NCBI RefSeq assembly: GCF_002812705.1
Contig: NZ_CP025030.1
Coordinates: forward strand, 1,302,001-1,366,000
Source: Achromobacter spanius
GTDB lineage: Bacteria; Pseudomonadota; Gammaproteobacteria; Burkholderiales; Burkholderiaceae_B
DNA: 64,000 nucleotides
Direction: 5' to 3'
Shown here: positions 1 to 8,915 of the stretch, piece after piece
Position numbering within the stretch: position 1 is the first letter of the stretch
Layout: each line of letters starts with the position of its first letter
Notes under the pieces: model-generated
Told to the model about the DNA's origin: nothing
What the model saw: only the letters and a program-made list of their open reading frames with translations
Database searches by the model: none
Made by a program: the position numbers and the translations under genes

Positions 1-304
1 GCACGTCCACGCCGGTCTCATCCAGCAGCTGCGCGGCCAGCCGAGGCCAGCCGGACGCGGACGTCATCGTCCACACGCCGTAGCGCGGCAGGCCCATGCC
101 CTTGCTCTGTACCCACACCAGCCCGAAGTTGCCGCGTGACGCGCGGTAAGCCACGTCGCCTTCGTCCAGTACGGCCACATGGTCCAGTTCGCGCCGCAAT
201 CCGTAAGCGATCGCCGAACCCACCAAGCCCCCGCCTATCACCACGGCGTCATAAATGCCGCGATGCACGGGCGCGCGGGGCGCCAGTTCTTTCTCGTCCG
301 TCAT
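1..304 (-). CDS. FAD-dependent oxidoreductase, DAO family (N-terminal part, cut by window edge)
   Basis: The first 101 codons of a leftward gene that runs off the left edge. Residues about 22-30 read VIGGGLVGS, the dinucleotide-binding GxGxxG of glycine oxidase/D-amino-acid oxidase-like flavoproteins, followed by an acidic end of the second strand (VLDEGD). The start codon overlaps the stop of the permease by one base (TAATG), so it is the last visible gene of the polyamine-type ABC operon and is translationally coupled to it. Inference: it oxidatively deaminates the amine or amino acid imported by that transporter, in the cytoplasm or at the inner membrane. Substrate cannot be read from this fragment. 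Confidence 0.8.
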   Translation of the reverse strand, partial: MTDEKELAPRAPVHRGIYDAVVIGGGLVGSAIAYGLRRELDHVAVLDEGDVAYRASRGNFGLVWVQSKGMGLPRYGVWTMTSASGWPRLAAQLLDETGVDV

Positions 305-1104
305 TAGCGTCCCTTTCCTACAAACAGCTTTTCCAGACCGACCACGCGGTCCAGGATGAAGATGGCGATGATGGTCACGTAGATCAGCACGGCTGACACG
401 GCGGTGACCAGCGGGTCGATCGTGTCTTCGATGTGCAGGAAGATGCGCACCGGCAACGTCGTCGTGGACGGCGAGGCAATGAAGATCGACATGGTCAATT
501 CGTCAAAGCTCGTAATGAAGGCGATCACCCAGCCGCTGACCACCCCCGGCAACAACAGCGGCAGCACCACGCGCCGAAACGCCGTCCAGTTGGACGCGCC
601 CAGCGACTGCGCGGCGCGCTCCAGCGCGGGGTCGATGCCGGTGGCCGACGCCAGCACCAGGCGCAGCGCGTACGGCATCACCAATATCACGTGCGCCACC
701 ACCAGGCCCACATAGGTGCCGGCCAGATCCACCGTGGTGAAGAACTTCAGGAAGGCCAGCCCCAGCACCACATGCGGAATCATCAGCGGCGACATGAAGA
801 AGGCCACCAGTGCCTCGCGGCCACGGAACCGGTTGCGGGCCAGGGCCAGCGCGCTGGGCACGGCCAGGCCGATCGCCAGCGTGGCCGACAGCGTGCCCAG
901 GCCCAGGCTGAACCAGAACGCCTCGACAAAGCGCGGGTTGTCCAGAATGGCACGGAACCAGCGCAGCGACAGCCCGGTGGTGGGTAGCGAGATAAAGCCT
1001 TCGGAGGTGAACGCCACCGCGCACACCATGACGATGGGCGCCAGGATGAAGAGGATGAAAAGCGTGTGGAAGATCAGCCCGATGGGGCCGTTTCGAAATT
1101 GCAT
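304..1104 (-). CDS. ABC transporter permease, PotC/spermidine-putrescine type
   Basis: 266 aa inner-membrane protein with about six hydrophobic segments and the binding-protein-dependent permease EAA loop at about residues 162-187 (RAAQSLGAS then LPLLLPGV), which docks on the ATPase. Family: PotC/YdcV-like second permease of polyamine or opine importers. It lies one base after the partner permease and shares its stop with the start of the oxidoreductase. With the neighbouring permease, ATPase and periplasmic binding protein it forms a complete importer. Substrate is unassigned; family members take polyamines, opines, thiamine or modified amino acids. Confidence 0.9.
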   Translation of the reverse strand: MQFRNGPIGLIFHTLFILFILAPIVMVCAVAFTSEGFISLPTTGLSLRWFRAILDNPRFVEAFWFSLGLGTLSATLAIGLAVPSALALARNRFRGREALVAFFMSPLMIPHVVLGLAFLKFFTTVDLAGTYVGLVVAHVILVMPYALRLVLASATGIDPALERAAQSLGASNWTAFRRVVLPLLLPGVVSGWVIAFITSFDELTMSIFIASPSTTTLPVRIFLHIEDTIDPLVTAVSAVLIYVTIIAIFILDRVVGLEKLFVGKGR

Positions 1105-1105
1105 C

Positions 1106-1972
1106 TCAGCCTCCGGCCTGGTTGAAGACGGCGCCGTACTTGCGTTCGATGATGCGGTTGGCCGACAGCAACACCACCACGGTCGCCAGCAGCAGCACCA
1201 CCGCCAGGGCCGCGCCCAGGGGCCAGTTCAGCGTGTTCAGGAATTCGTCGTAGGCAGCGGTGGCCACGTTCTTCAGCCGCCGCCCGCCGATGATGGCCGG
1301 CGTGGCGAAGGAACTTGCCGCCATCGCAAACACCATGATGGCGCCCGACAGAATGCCCGGCATCACCTGCGGCACGATCACGCGGCGGATCACGGTGAAC
1401 TGCGACGCGCCCAACGACAGCGCGGCGGCTTCCGTGGCCGGGTTGATCCGCTGCAAGGACGCCCACACCGAAATCACCATGAAGGGCACCAGCACGTGCG
1501 TCAGCGCAATGCCCACGCCCAGGTTGCTGTACATCAGGTCCACGGGCGTCGAGGTCAGGCCGATGCCCATCAGCACCTTGCTGATCAGGCCGGTGGAACC
1601 GAACAACAGCGCCCAGCCCAGCGTGCGCACCACCACCGAAATCAAGAGCGGCCCCAACACCACCATCAGGAACAAGCCCTTCCACGGGTTGGCCATGCGC
1701 GACAAGACATACGCTTCGGCCGTGCCCAGAATCAGGCAGGCCACGGTCACGGCGGCCGCCACGCCGAACGTGCGCGCGTAGATCTCGTAGTAGTAGCCGT
1801 CGCTGAAGATTTCAAAGTAGTTCTTCCAGGTAAACGTGGCCTGCATGCCGCCGTAGAACTGGAAGTCGAAAAAGCTGATCAGGAACACCAGCGCCATCGG
1901 CACCACCAGGAAGGTGGCGTACACCACCAGCGCCGGCGCGCTCAGTACCCAGGGGTTGGTGCGCGTGCTCAT
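1106..1972 (-). CDS. ABC transporter permease, PotB/spermidine-putrescine type
   Basis: 288 aa when started at the ATG at 1972, which gives MSTRTNPWVLSAP and overlaps the ATPase stop as ATGA; the frame is open further upstream but only inside the ATPase gene. Long hydrophobic helices and an EAA loop (EAAALSLGAS) about 90 residues before the C-terminus mark it as a PotB/YdcU-type permease. First permease of the polyamine-type importer; it pairs with the PotC-type protein encoded one base downstream. Confidence 0.9.
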   Translation of the reverse strand: MSTRTNPWVLSAPALVVYATFLVVPMALVFLISFFDFQFYGGMQATFTWKNYFEIFSDGYYYEIYARTFGVAAAVTVACLILGTAEAYVLSRMANPWKGLFLMVVLGPLLISVVVRTLGWALLFGSTGLISKVLMGIGLTSTPVDLMYSNLGVGIALTHVLVPFMVISVWASLQRINPATEAAALSLGASQFTVIRRVIVPQVMPGILSGAIMVFAMAASSFATPAIIGGRRLKNVATAAYDEFLNTLNWPLGAALAVVLLLATVVVLLSANRIIERKYGAVFNQAGG

Positions 1973-3030
1973 GACGCGCTGCCCCGCGGCGCGGACGCCA
2001 CCTCGCACATGTCTTGCGCGCGCCAGCGCAAATGCACGGTCTCGCCCTCGGCGGGCACCGGCACGCCGTCGTTCTGGCGGATCACCATCACTTCGCCCAC
2101 CGACGTATCTACCTGGCATAGCCAGTGGTTGCCCTGGAAGACGCGGGTCTTCATGCGGCCGGGCAGGGCACAGGCGGCGGGTTCCGAGAACAGGATTTTT
2201 TCAGGCCGCACGATTACCGCGCCTTGCGGCACGGCCGCGCCGGCCATCGGGATATGCGCCTCGCCGATGCGGGCACGCGTTTCGTTTTCGTAATGCTCGG
2301 CCTGGGGCGTGAACACATTGGCCTTGCCCAGGAAGCCGCCCACGAAATGGCTGGCCGGCCCTTCGTAGGCCTGGAAGGGTTCGGCCACCTGCTCCACGCG
2401 GCCCTGGTTCATGACCACGATGCGGTCCGACAGCGCCAGCGCCTCGGACTGATCATGCGTGACCAGGATGGTGGTGGTGCCGATGGTGCGCTGGATGCTG
2501 CGCAGTTCCAACTGCATTTCCTCGCGCAGCTTGGCGTCCAGGTTCGACAGCGGTTCATCCAGCAGCAACACGCTGGGCCGGATGACCAGCGCGCGAGCCA
2601 AAGCCACCCGCTGCTGCTGCCCGCCCGACATCTGTGCGGGATGGCGGTCCGCCAAGTGCGACAGCCCCACCAGCTTCAACGCATCGGCCACGCGCGCTTC
2701 GCGCTCGTCCTTCTTGACCCGCTGCATCTCAAGACCAAACGACACGTTTTCGGCCACCGTCATGTGCGGGAACAGCGCGTAGTTCTGGAACACTAGGCCC
2801 AGGCCGCGCTTGTTGGCCGGCACGCGGCTGACGTCACGGCCGTCCAGCACGATGCTGCCGCCCGTGGGTTCGACAAAGCCCGCGATCATTTGCAGGGTGG
2901 TCGTCTTGCCGCAACCCGAGGGCCCCAGCAGCGAAATGAATTCGCCCCGGTTCACGGACAGGCTCAGCTCTTGCACGGCGGTGGTCTCGCCATAGCGCTT
3001 GCTAAGGCGGTTCAACACTAGATAGGTCAT
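1969..3030 (-). CDS. ABC transporter ATP-binding protein, PotA type
   Basis: 353 aa cytoplasmic ATPase. Walker A GPSGCGKTT at residues 36-44, Q-loop FQNYALFP near 81, signature MSGGQQQR near 134-141, Walker B LLLDEP at 155-160, and a C-terminal TOBE-like region of about 110 residues typical of the PotA/UgpC class. It energises the importer encoded by its neighbours; the stop overlaps the next permease start by four bases. Upstream, a 59-bp gap holding a GC-rich stem-loop separates it from the binding-protein gene. Confidence 0.93.
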   Translation of the reverse strand: MTYLVLNRLSKRYGETTAVQELSLSVNRGEFISLLGPSGCGKTTTLQMIAGFVEPTGGSIVLDGRDVSRVPANKRGLGLVFQNYALFPHMTVAENVSFGLEMQRVKKDEREARVADALKLVGLSHLADRHPAQMSGGQQQRVALARALVIRPSVLLLDEPLSNLDAKLREEMQLELRSIQRTIGTTTILVTHDQSEALALSDRIVVMNQGRVEQVAEPFQAYEGPASHFVGGFLGKANVFTPQAEHYENETRARIGEAHIPMAGAAVPQGAVIVRPEKILFSEPAACALPGRMKTRVFQGNHWLCQVDTSVGEVMVIRQNDGVPVPAEGETVHLRWRAQDMCEVASAPRGSAS

Positions 3031-3042
3031 GAAGGCTCCCGT

Positions 3043-3063
3043 GGGCGACGCGCCGCGCCGCCC
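3043..3063 (-). other. Intra-operon stem-loop after the binding-protein gene
   Basis: A near-perfect GC-rich inverted repeat (10-base arms, one G-U pair in the RNA, one-base centre) lies in the gap between the binding-protein gene and the ATPase gene. No T tract follows, so it is not a classic terminator. A 3' stem-loop of this kind commonly protects the upstream binding-protein message from decay. Inference only. Confidence 0.45.
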
Positions 3064-3089
3064 CGTATTGCACTACCGGCGATTGCGCG

Positions 3090-4121
3090 TCAACGCTCGA
3101 CTTCGCGCGTCCAGCGCTTGTTCCATTCGTCGCGGTTCTGGTTGACGGTGTCCCAGTCGATCACGATGAGGTCGGCGGCGCGCTTGCCAATCGGCAGCGG
3201 CACACGCGGGTCGTCGGTGACCTTGGCCTTCTTGTTGACGGGGCCGTAGCCATAGGCGGACGCCAGCTTTTCCTGCACCTCGGGCGACACCAGGTACTGC
3301 ACGAAGGCCTGCGCGGCCGGGTTGGCGTTGGACTTGGCCACCGGGCACACGGACGACAGCAAGGCGTAGGCGCCTTCCTGCGGGTACACGAAGCCCACCG
3401 GGAAGCCGGTGTCGGCGAACGACTTGGCGCGGCCGCTGCCCCACACGGAAATCAGCGCCTGGCCGCTGGAGAACAGCTCGGTCATCTTGCCCGGGGACGG
3501 TTCATAGACCAGCACGTTGGGGCCGATTTCATTCTTGAAGGTGGTGAAGCCGGCGTCGATATTCTTTTCACCGCCGCCACCCTCGCGGGCGTACTCCACC
3601 ACGGCGTGCAGCCCATAGGTGTTGTTCAGCGGCGGCACCACCAACAGCTTCTTGTACTTGGGGTCCTTCAGGTCTTTCCAGGACGTGGGCGGGGCCCACT
3701 TCTTCTCTTCGAAAGCCTTCTTGTTGTACATGATGCCGGTGGCCACGATGCCGATGGCCACTGCCTTGTCGTCCTTGTAGCGCGCGGTGCTGTAGAGGTC
3801 GTCAGCGGGCAGGCCCTTGATGGGGGCACAAAATCCCAGCGCGATGGCTTGGTACATGGGGCCGTCATCAATGATGGCCACGTCTATCTGCTGATTGCTT
3901 TTCTGCGCTTGCAGGCGCGCCACCGTGTTGGTGGAATTGCCGGCCACATAGTCCAGTTCAATGCCGTGCTGCTTGGCGAAGGGCGGGAAGATGTCCTTGC
4001 GCATGATGTCTTCGAACGAGCCGCCATAACCTGCCACCACCAACTTCTGCTGCGCCATGGCGTTGGCGCTGAGCCCTGCGGCTACCGTTGCCGCTGCGAG
4101 TACTGCAAGTACCTTGCTCAT
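3090..4121 (-). CDS. Periplasmic substrate-binding protein of polyamine-type ABC importer
   Basis: 343 aa with a clear Sec signal peptide (MSKVLAVLAAATVAAGLSA, likely cut after AMA near residue 23). The mature part (LVVAGYGGSFEDIMRKDIFP) is typical of the PotD/YdcS extracellular solute-binding protein family 1. First gene of the leftward operon binding protein-ATPase-permease-permease-oxidoreductase. The upstream region, shared with the divergent GntR gene, carries four regulator-like boxes. A related binding protein sits at 13.4-14.5 kb, but in a different gene order. Ligand not determined. Confidence 0.9.
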   Translation of the reverse strand: MSKVLAVLAAATVAAGLSANAMAQQKLVVAGYGGSFEDIMRKDIFPPFAKQHGIELDYVAGNSTNTVARLQAQKSNQQIDVAIIDDGPMYQAIALGFCAPIKGLPADDLYSTARYKDDKAVAIGIVATGIMYNKKAFEEKKWAPPTSWKDLKDPKYKKLLVVPPLNNTYGLHAVVEYAREGGGGEKNIDAGFTTFKNEIGPNVLVYEPSPGKMTELFSSGQALISVWGSGRAKSFADTGFPVGFVYPQEGAYALLSSVCPVAKSNANPAAQAFVQYLVSPEVQEKLASAYGYGPVNKKAKVTDDPRVPLPIGKRAADLIVIDWDTVNQNRDEWNKRWTREVER

Positions 4122-4148
4122 GAGAACCCCCGATTTGTTGGTACACTT

Positions 4149-4222
4149 TGTCCGTACATGAATGTCCGGACAAATAATGAATCCGACCGGACATCGTTGT
4201 CAATCGGGTTATCGTCCGTACA
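4149..4222. promoter_or_regulatory. Four TGTCCG(T/G)ACA-like boxes, probable GntR operators
   Basis: The intergenic region between the divergent binding-protein and GntR genes contains TGTCCGTACA (4149-4158), the perfect palindrome TGTCCGGACA (4163-4172), CGACCGGACA (4184-4193) and CGTCCGTACA (4213-4222). They are variants of one 10-bp dyad. Placement between a GntR/UTRA gene and the operon it faces makes autoregulation plus control of the transporter operon likely. The sites are seen; the regulator assignment is inferred. Confidence 0.7.
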
Positions 4223-4253
4223 AACCCCATATAACAATTCAAGGAGCCTCCTC

Positions 4254-5057
4254 ATGACCCGATCCTCCGAGCGCGCAACCGGCCCCGGCGGAGCACGGCA
4301 AGCGCGTGGCAAGCCCGAATCGCAAGCGCCGGACGTTGATACCGGCGGCCCCCGCTACAAGAGCATTTTTCAAACCTTGTCGCAGGACATCAGCGCCGGC
4401 CGCTACCCCGTGATGACGCTGCTGCCCACTGAACACGAGCTTTGCGACCAGTTCAACGCCAGCCGCCACACCATCCGTGAAGCCATCCGCATGCTGACCG
4501 TGGCGGGCATGGTGTCGCGCCGCCCCGGCGTGGGCACCCGCGTTGAAACGGCCCGCGCCAGCACGCGTTTCACGCAACGCATCTCGCAATTCCCCGACCT
4601 GCTTCAGTACGCGCGCAACGCCGCCCTGCTGGTGCAGGACGTGCGTACCATCAAGCTGCCCAAGCGGCTGGCCGAATCGCTGGGCTGCCCCGCTGACAAG
4701 TCCTGGCTGCATATCAACTCCATCAAGACACTCGACGACCAGGGCACCGCCGCGGCCAGCACGCTGATCTACGCGGACCCCGAGCATTCGGACGTGCGCG
4801 TGGACGTCAAATCACGCATATCGCTACTGCGCCTGATCGAAGACCATTTCGGTGACCGCATCACCGAGGTCAACCAGGAGTTCTCGGCCACGCCCATCAA
4901 CGCCACCATCGCCAAGCAGCTCAAGGTGGAACCCAAGACGGCGGGCTTCGTCATCACCCGCCGCTACTACGGCGATGGCGGCTTGCTGCTGCTGGCCACC
5001 ATCACCACCTTCCCGCACGACAAGATGAAGTACTCCATGACCCTCAACGTGGGGTAG
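4254..5057 (+). CDS. GntR-family transcriptional regulator with UTRA ligand-binding domain
   Basis: 267 aa from the ATG at 4254, preceded by AAGGAG at 4241-4246; longer in-frame extensions run back through the operator region and are unlikely. Residues about 38-100 are a GntR winged helix (LPTEHELCDQFNASRHTIRE, then SRRPGVGTRVE), and the rest is a UTRA-type effector domain (HutC subfamily). Divergent from the polyamine-type ABC operon and convergent with hyuB, whose 3' end it overlaps by 14 bp. Probable ligand-responsive repressor of the ABC operon; effector unknown. Confidence 0.88.
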   Translation: MTRSSERATGPGGARQARGKPESQAPDVDTGGPRYKSIFQTLSQDISAGRYPVMTLLPTEHELCDQFNASRHTIREAIRMLTVAGMVSRRPGVGTRVETARASTRFTQRISQFPDLLQYARNAALLVQDVRTIKLPKRLAESLGCPADKSWLHINSIKTLDDQGTAAASTLIYADPEHSDVRVDVKSRISLLRLIEDHFGDRITEVNQEFSATPINATIAKQLKVEPKTAGFVITRRYYGDGGLLLLATITTFPHDKMKYSMTLNVG

Positions 5058-6822
5058 TTGCCCCTGCGCCGTCGGCCGCGCGCACGCCTCGCATACCGTA
5101 GGCCGTGCGTGCCGCATCCAAGCTGATCTTGCCGTCGGCGAGGTCTTGCGCAATGCGTGCCTGGGTGCGTTCGGCCGGCGGCCCATAGCCGCCACCACCG
5201 GGCGTTTCGATGCGCACGCTTTCGCCGGCCGCCAGCGCAATGTTGGCGGTCTTGGAAAACAGTTCTTCCTCTTGCGGCGTGCCGAAGTTGCGCACCAGCC
5301 GGGCACGCCGCCCGTCGCCGCCACCATCCACGCCCGCCGCCACGCCCACCGTGTGGCTATCCGACCGCGCCGAGAACACGATGCCTGGGCCCACCGCGCG
5401 AATCTGCTTGGCAATCGCCATGCCGCCGCGCGTGCGGCCTGGGCCGCCCGAGTCCTGGATCATGGCGTACTCGTCCATCAGCAAGGGGTATTCGTTTTCC
5501 AGCGCTTCCACGGGCAGGTTCGAGGTGTTGGTCATGTGCACATGCACGGCGTCCATGCCGTCCGCATCGAAGCGCGCACCCGCTCCACCGCCCAAGGTTT
5601 CCAAGTAAACGAAGTGGCCCGCGCGCTCGCGCCAGCGGCCTGAAAACACGATGGCGGGGCAGCAGTCATTGCTGGACGCCATGGTCTTTTCCGGCGGCAG
5701 CAGGCCACGGAACGCACCGAAGATCGCGCCCGCGACTTTCTGCGCGGTGATGGACCGCGCGCCCACGGCGGCCGGATGCTCGGGGTTGGTGATGGTGCCC
5801 ACCGGCGCCGACAGCGTGATGGGGTCGAACAGGCCGGCGTTGGGTGCAAGGTCAGGGTCCAGCAGCGCTTTCACGGCGTAGTACACGCAGGCGCGCAGGG
5901 CATTGATCGGCAGGTTCATCGCGCCGCGCGCCTGCTTGCCGGAGCCTTCGAAATCAAAGTGCAGGTTGTCGTGGCTGACGGTCAGCGTCACCTGGATGGG
6001 CACGGGGTCGCCGCCCATGCCGTCGTCATCCAGATCGCTGCGAAAGGTGTAGCTGCCCGCTTGCAGTTCGGCGATGCGGTTGAGCAGGCGGCGGCGCGTG
6101 TAGGCGATGACGTCGTCCACCGAACGCAGCACGGCGTCCAGCCCCATCTGGCGGATCAGGCCTTGCACGGCGGCCGCGCCACGGCGGTTGGTGGCCATCT
6201 GCACGCGCAGGTCCAGCACGCGCTCTTCGGGGTCGCGGGTGTTGGCGCAGATCAGGCGCAGCATGTCTTCATCGTTCTGGCCGTGGCGCGCGATGCGGCA
6301 GGCGGGGATGCGGATGCCTTCCTCGAAGATCGACTTCAAGCCGCCCGCGATGGACCCGGGCACCGCGCCGCCCACGTCCGAATGGTGCGCGATGTTGGCG
6401 GCGAAGAAGCGCAGCACGCCGTCCCAGAATACGGGGGTGACGATGTTGATGTCGGGCAGGTGGCTGCCATCGGCCAGATAGGGGTCGTTGCAGATGAACA
6501 CGTCGCCCTCGCGGATGTCATCCACCGGGTACGTGCGCAAGATCGCGCCCATGGCCCCGTCCAGCGAACCCAGGTGCAGCGGAATCTGCGTGCCCTGCGC
6601 AACCAGCCTGCCGGCCGCGTCGAACAAGGCCACCGAGCAATCCTTGCGTTCCTTGATGTTGGTGGAGAACGACGCGCGCACCAGCGTGTTGTTCATATCC
6701 TCGGTAATGGAGAGCAGGCGGTTGCAGAACACCTCCATGCCGATGGGGTCGGCCAGCGCCACGACGGTATTGGAATGGTCGGGCTTGGCGTTGTCGGGCT
6801 TAGCGTTGTCGGGCTTATTCAT
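5044..6822 (-). CDS. hyuB: Hydantoinase B/oxoprolinase family protein
   Basis: 592 aa, full length for HyuB (N-methylhydantoinase B / acetophenone-carboxylase-like subunit). Diagnostic stretches include DPIGMEVFCNRLLSITEDMN near the N-terminus, IPLHLGSLDGAM, and GRTRGGMAIAKQIRA and IETPGGGGYGPP near the C-terminus. HyuA and HyuB act together in ATP-dependent hydrolysis of cyclic amides such as 5-oxoproline or hydantoins. The start overlaps the hyuA stop by eight bases. The first residues are a short repeat (KPDNAKPDNAKPD) made by a 15-bp tandem duplication. Substrate not determinable. Confidence 0.92.
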   Translation of the reverse strand: MNKPDNAKPDNAKPDHSNTVVALADPIGMEVFCNRLLSITEDMNNTLVRASFSTNIKERKDCSVALFDAAGRLVAQGTQIPLHLGSLDGAMGAILRTYPVDDIREGDVFICNDPYLADGSHLPDINIVTPVFWDGVLRFFAANIAHHSDVGGAVPGSIAGGLKSIFEEGIRIPACRIARHGQNDEDMLRLICANTRDPEERVLDLRVQMATNRRGAAAVQGLIRQMGLDAVLRSVDDVIAYTRRRLLNRIAELQAGSYTFRSDLDDDGMGGDPVPIQVTLTVSHDNLHFDFEGSGKQARGAMNLPINALRACVYYAVKALLDPDLAPNAGLFDPITLSAPVGTITNPEHPAAVGARSITAQKVAGAIFGAFRGLLPPEKTMASSNDCCPAIVFSGRWRERAGHFVYLETLGGGAGARFDADGMDAVHVHMTNTSNLPVEALENEYPLLMDEYAMIQDSGGPGRTRGGMAIAKQIRAVGPGIVFSARSDSHTVGVAAGVDGGGDGRRARLVRNFGTPQEEELFSKTANIALAAGESVRIETPGGGGYGPPAERTQARIAQDLADGKISLDAARTAYGMRGVRAADGAGATTPR

Positions 6823-8878
6823 GCAAGCCTCCTTGCAAACGGATGATCAGGTTGCCGTACTCGTCCACGCTGGCTGCGTGGCCCACGCCCACCACCGTGG
6901 TCGAGCTCATTTCCTCAAGCAGGGCAGGGCCGATGAAGCACGCGCCGGTCGGCACGCGGTCGCGGTCGTAGACGGGCGTCTCCTTCCAGCCGTGCACCGC
7001 GCCGAAGTAGGCCTTGCGCCGTCCCAGGCTGGCGTCTTCCAGCTCGCCGCCGATGTAGCGCGGCGCAAGCGGCGCCTTCACCACCTGGCCCACGGCCTGC
7101 ATGCGGCAATTGATGATCTGCACCTTGCGGTCATCCACCGTGTAGCCGTATTCACGTTCATGCGCCTCGGCAAAACGGCGGGCAAATTCCGCATGGCCGC
7201 CCGCGCCCATGTCCACGCCATCCAGGCTGACCTGCACTTCAAAGTTCTGGCCTTCATAGCGCGCATCGATGGCGCTATGGCACACGCGTAGTGCCGGGTC
7301 CACGCGCTCCGTTTCAAGCCAGCGCTCGGCCTGCTGGCGCAAGCCGTCAAAGATGGCGGCGATGGCGGGCCAGGTGTCATCGGACGCGAGCGATATTTCG
7401 CTTTGCACGAAGTCGAACGAGATGTCGCTCAACAAGATGCCGCGCGCACACATGGTGCCCGGTTCCTGCGGCACGATGACGACGGGGATGCCGCATTCCT
7501 CGGCCACTTCCACCGCATGCAGGGGCCCCGCGCCGCCGTAGGCGTAGAGCGCGAAGCAGGACAGGTCGTAGCCGCGTTCGGTGGATACCGCGCGAATGGC
7601 GCGGCTCATGTTGGCTGCCGCGATGCGCAGGATGCCTTCGGCCGCGGCCTCGGGTTCCAGGCCCAGCGGCTGCGCCACGCGCTGCTCGATCACGTCGCGT
7701 GCGGCCTGGGCGTGCACGGGCATGCGTCCGTTCAGCAATGCGATGGGGTTCAGCCGCTGTAGCGCGATTTCGGCATCGGTAATGGTGGGCTCCTGCCCGC
7801 CACGGCCATAGCCCACCGGCCCGGGCACCGCGCCCGCGCTGTGCGGCCCTACCTTCAAGGCGCCCGCGTCGTCCAGCCAGGCGATGCTGCCGCCGCCCGC
7901 GCCGATCACGTGGATGTCGACCATGGGCGTCTTGACGGGGTAGCCCGCCACCTGCCGATGCGAGGTAAACAGTGGACGCCCGTCGCACACCAGCGACACG
8001 TCGGTGCTGGTGCCGCCGACGTCGAAGGTGACCAGGTTCAGGCTGCCGATGGCGCGCCCCACCGCCGCCGCACCCACCACGCCGGCCGCCGGCCCCGACA
8101 GGCAGGTACGCACGGGGTATTGGCGCACGGTGCCGATCGACATCAGGCCGCCGTTGGAGTGGATGGTGTGCGGCTCGTGGCTGATGTCCAGGTCGCGCAC
8201 CCGTTGCAGGAAGCGTTCCAGATAGCGCGCCATCTTCGGCCCCACCGCCGCGTTCAGCACCGTGGTGGACAGGCGCTCGTATTCGCGAAATTCTGGCAGC
8301 ACATCGGACGACATGCTGATGTAGGCGCCGGGCATGACCTCGGCCACGATCTGCGCGGCGCGGCGCTCGTGCGCGGGGTTGCGGTAGGCGTGCAGAAAGC
8401 ACACGGTGACGGCTTCGATACCGGCTTCGGCGAATTGCCGCGCGGCGGCCTGCACCTGGGCTTCATCCAGCGGCGTGAGCACGTCTCCCGACGCGCTCAC
8501 GCGCTCGCTCACTTCAACACGGAACTCACGCGGCACGGCCACGGGCGGCTTGCCGACGCTGTAGTCGTACAGGTGGGGCCGCGTCTGGCGGCCGATTTCC
8601 AGCACGTCGCGAAAGCCGCGCGTGGTGATCAGGCCAACACGCGCGCCCTTGCGCTCGATGATGAGGTTGGTGGCAACGGTGGTGCCGTGGCCCACGTGCG
8701 ACACCTGCGAGGGCGCCACGTCATGGTCCGCCAGCATCTGGCCGATGCCGGTGGCAATGGCCTCGGACGGGTCGTGCGGGGTGGAGGGCACTTTGTGGAA
8801 GTGCACCACGCCCGCGTCCTCGTCGATCATCGTGAAGTCGGTGAACGTGCCGCCGACGTCTATCCCTATGCGATACAT
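6815..8878 (-). CDS. hyuA: Hydantoinase A/oxoprolinase family protein (ATP-binding subunit)
   Basis: 687 aa, full length. The actin-like ATPase signatures GIDVGGTFTDF at residue 4 onward and VTFDVGGTSTDVSLV in the middle are intact, as is the glycine-rich YGGAGPLHA motif. HyuA binds ATP and works with HyuB, encoded immediately downstream with an 8-bp overlap. A Bug-type periplasmic binding protein gene lies 37 bp upstream on the same strand, so the three are probably one operon for uptake and opening of a cyclic amide or lactam. No transporter membrane subunits are encoded beside it. Confidence 0.93.
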   Translation of the reverse strand: MYRIGIDVGGTFTDFTMIDEDAGVVHFHKVPSTPHDPSEAIATGIGQMLADHDVAPSQVSHVGHGTTVATNLIIERKGARVGLITTRGFRDVLEIGRQTRPHLYDYSVGKPPVAVPREFRVEVSERVSASGDVLTPLDEAQVQAAARQFAEAGIEAVTVCFLHAYRNPAHERRAAQIVAEVMPGAYISMSSDVLPEFREYERLSTTVLNAAVGPKMARYLERFLQRVRDLDISHEPHTIHSNGGLMSIGTVRQYPVRTCLSGPAAGVVGAAAVGRAIGSLNLVTFDVGGTSTDVSLVCDGRPLFTSHRQVAGYPVKTPMVDIHVIGAGGGSIAWLDDAGALKVGPHSAGAVPGPVGYGRGGQEPTITDAEIALQRLNPIALLNGRMPVHAQAARDVIEQRVAQPLGLEPEAAAEGILRIAAANMSRAIRAVSTERGYDLSCFALYAYGGAGPLHAVEVAEECGIPVVIVPQEPGTMCARGILLSDISFDFVQSEISLASDDTWPAIAAIFDGLRQQAERWLETERVDPALRVCHSAIDARYEGQNFEVQVSLDGVDMGAGGHAEFARRFAEAHEREYGYTVDDRKVQIINCRMQAVGQVVKAPLAPRYIGGELEDASLGRRKAYFGAVHGWKETPVYDRDRVPTGACFIGPALLEEMSSTTVVGVGHAASVDEYGNLIIRLQGGLHE

Positions 8879-8915
8879 ATCGTGTGTTCCAAAGAAAGTG
8901 TGCTGCCAGGGAAGA

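Noticed and set aside
4254..4254. GntR start at 3606 giving 483 aa
   Set aside because: The extra N-terminus runs through the divergent binding-protein gene and the operator boxes; the ATG at 4254 has a good ribosome site and gives the normal family length.
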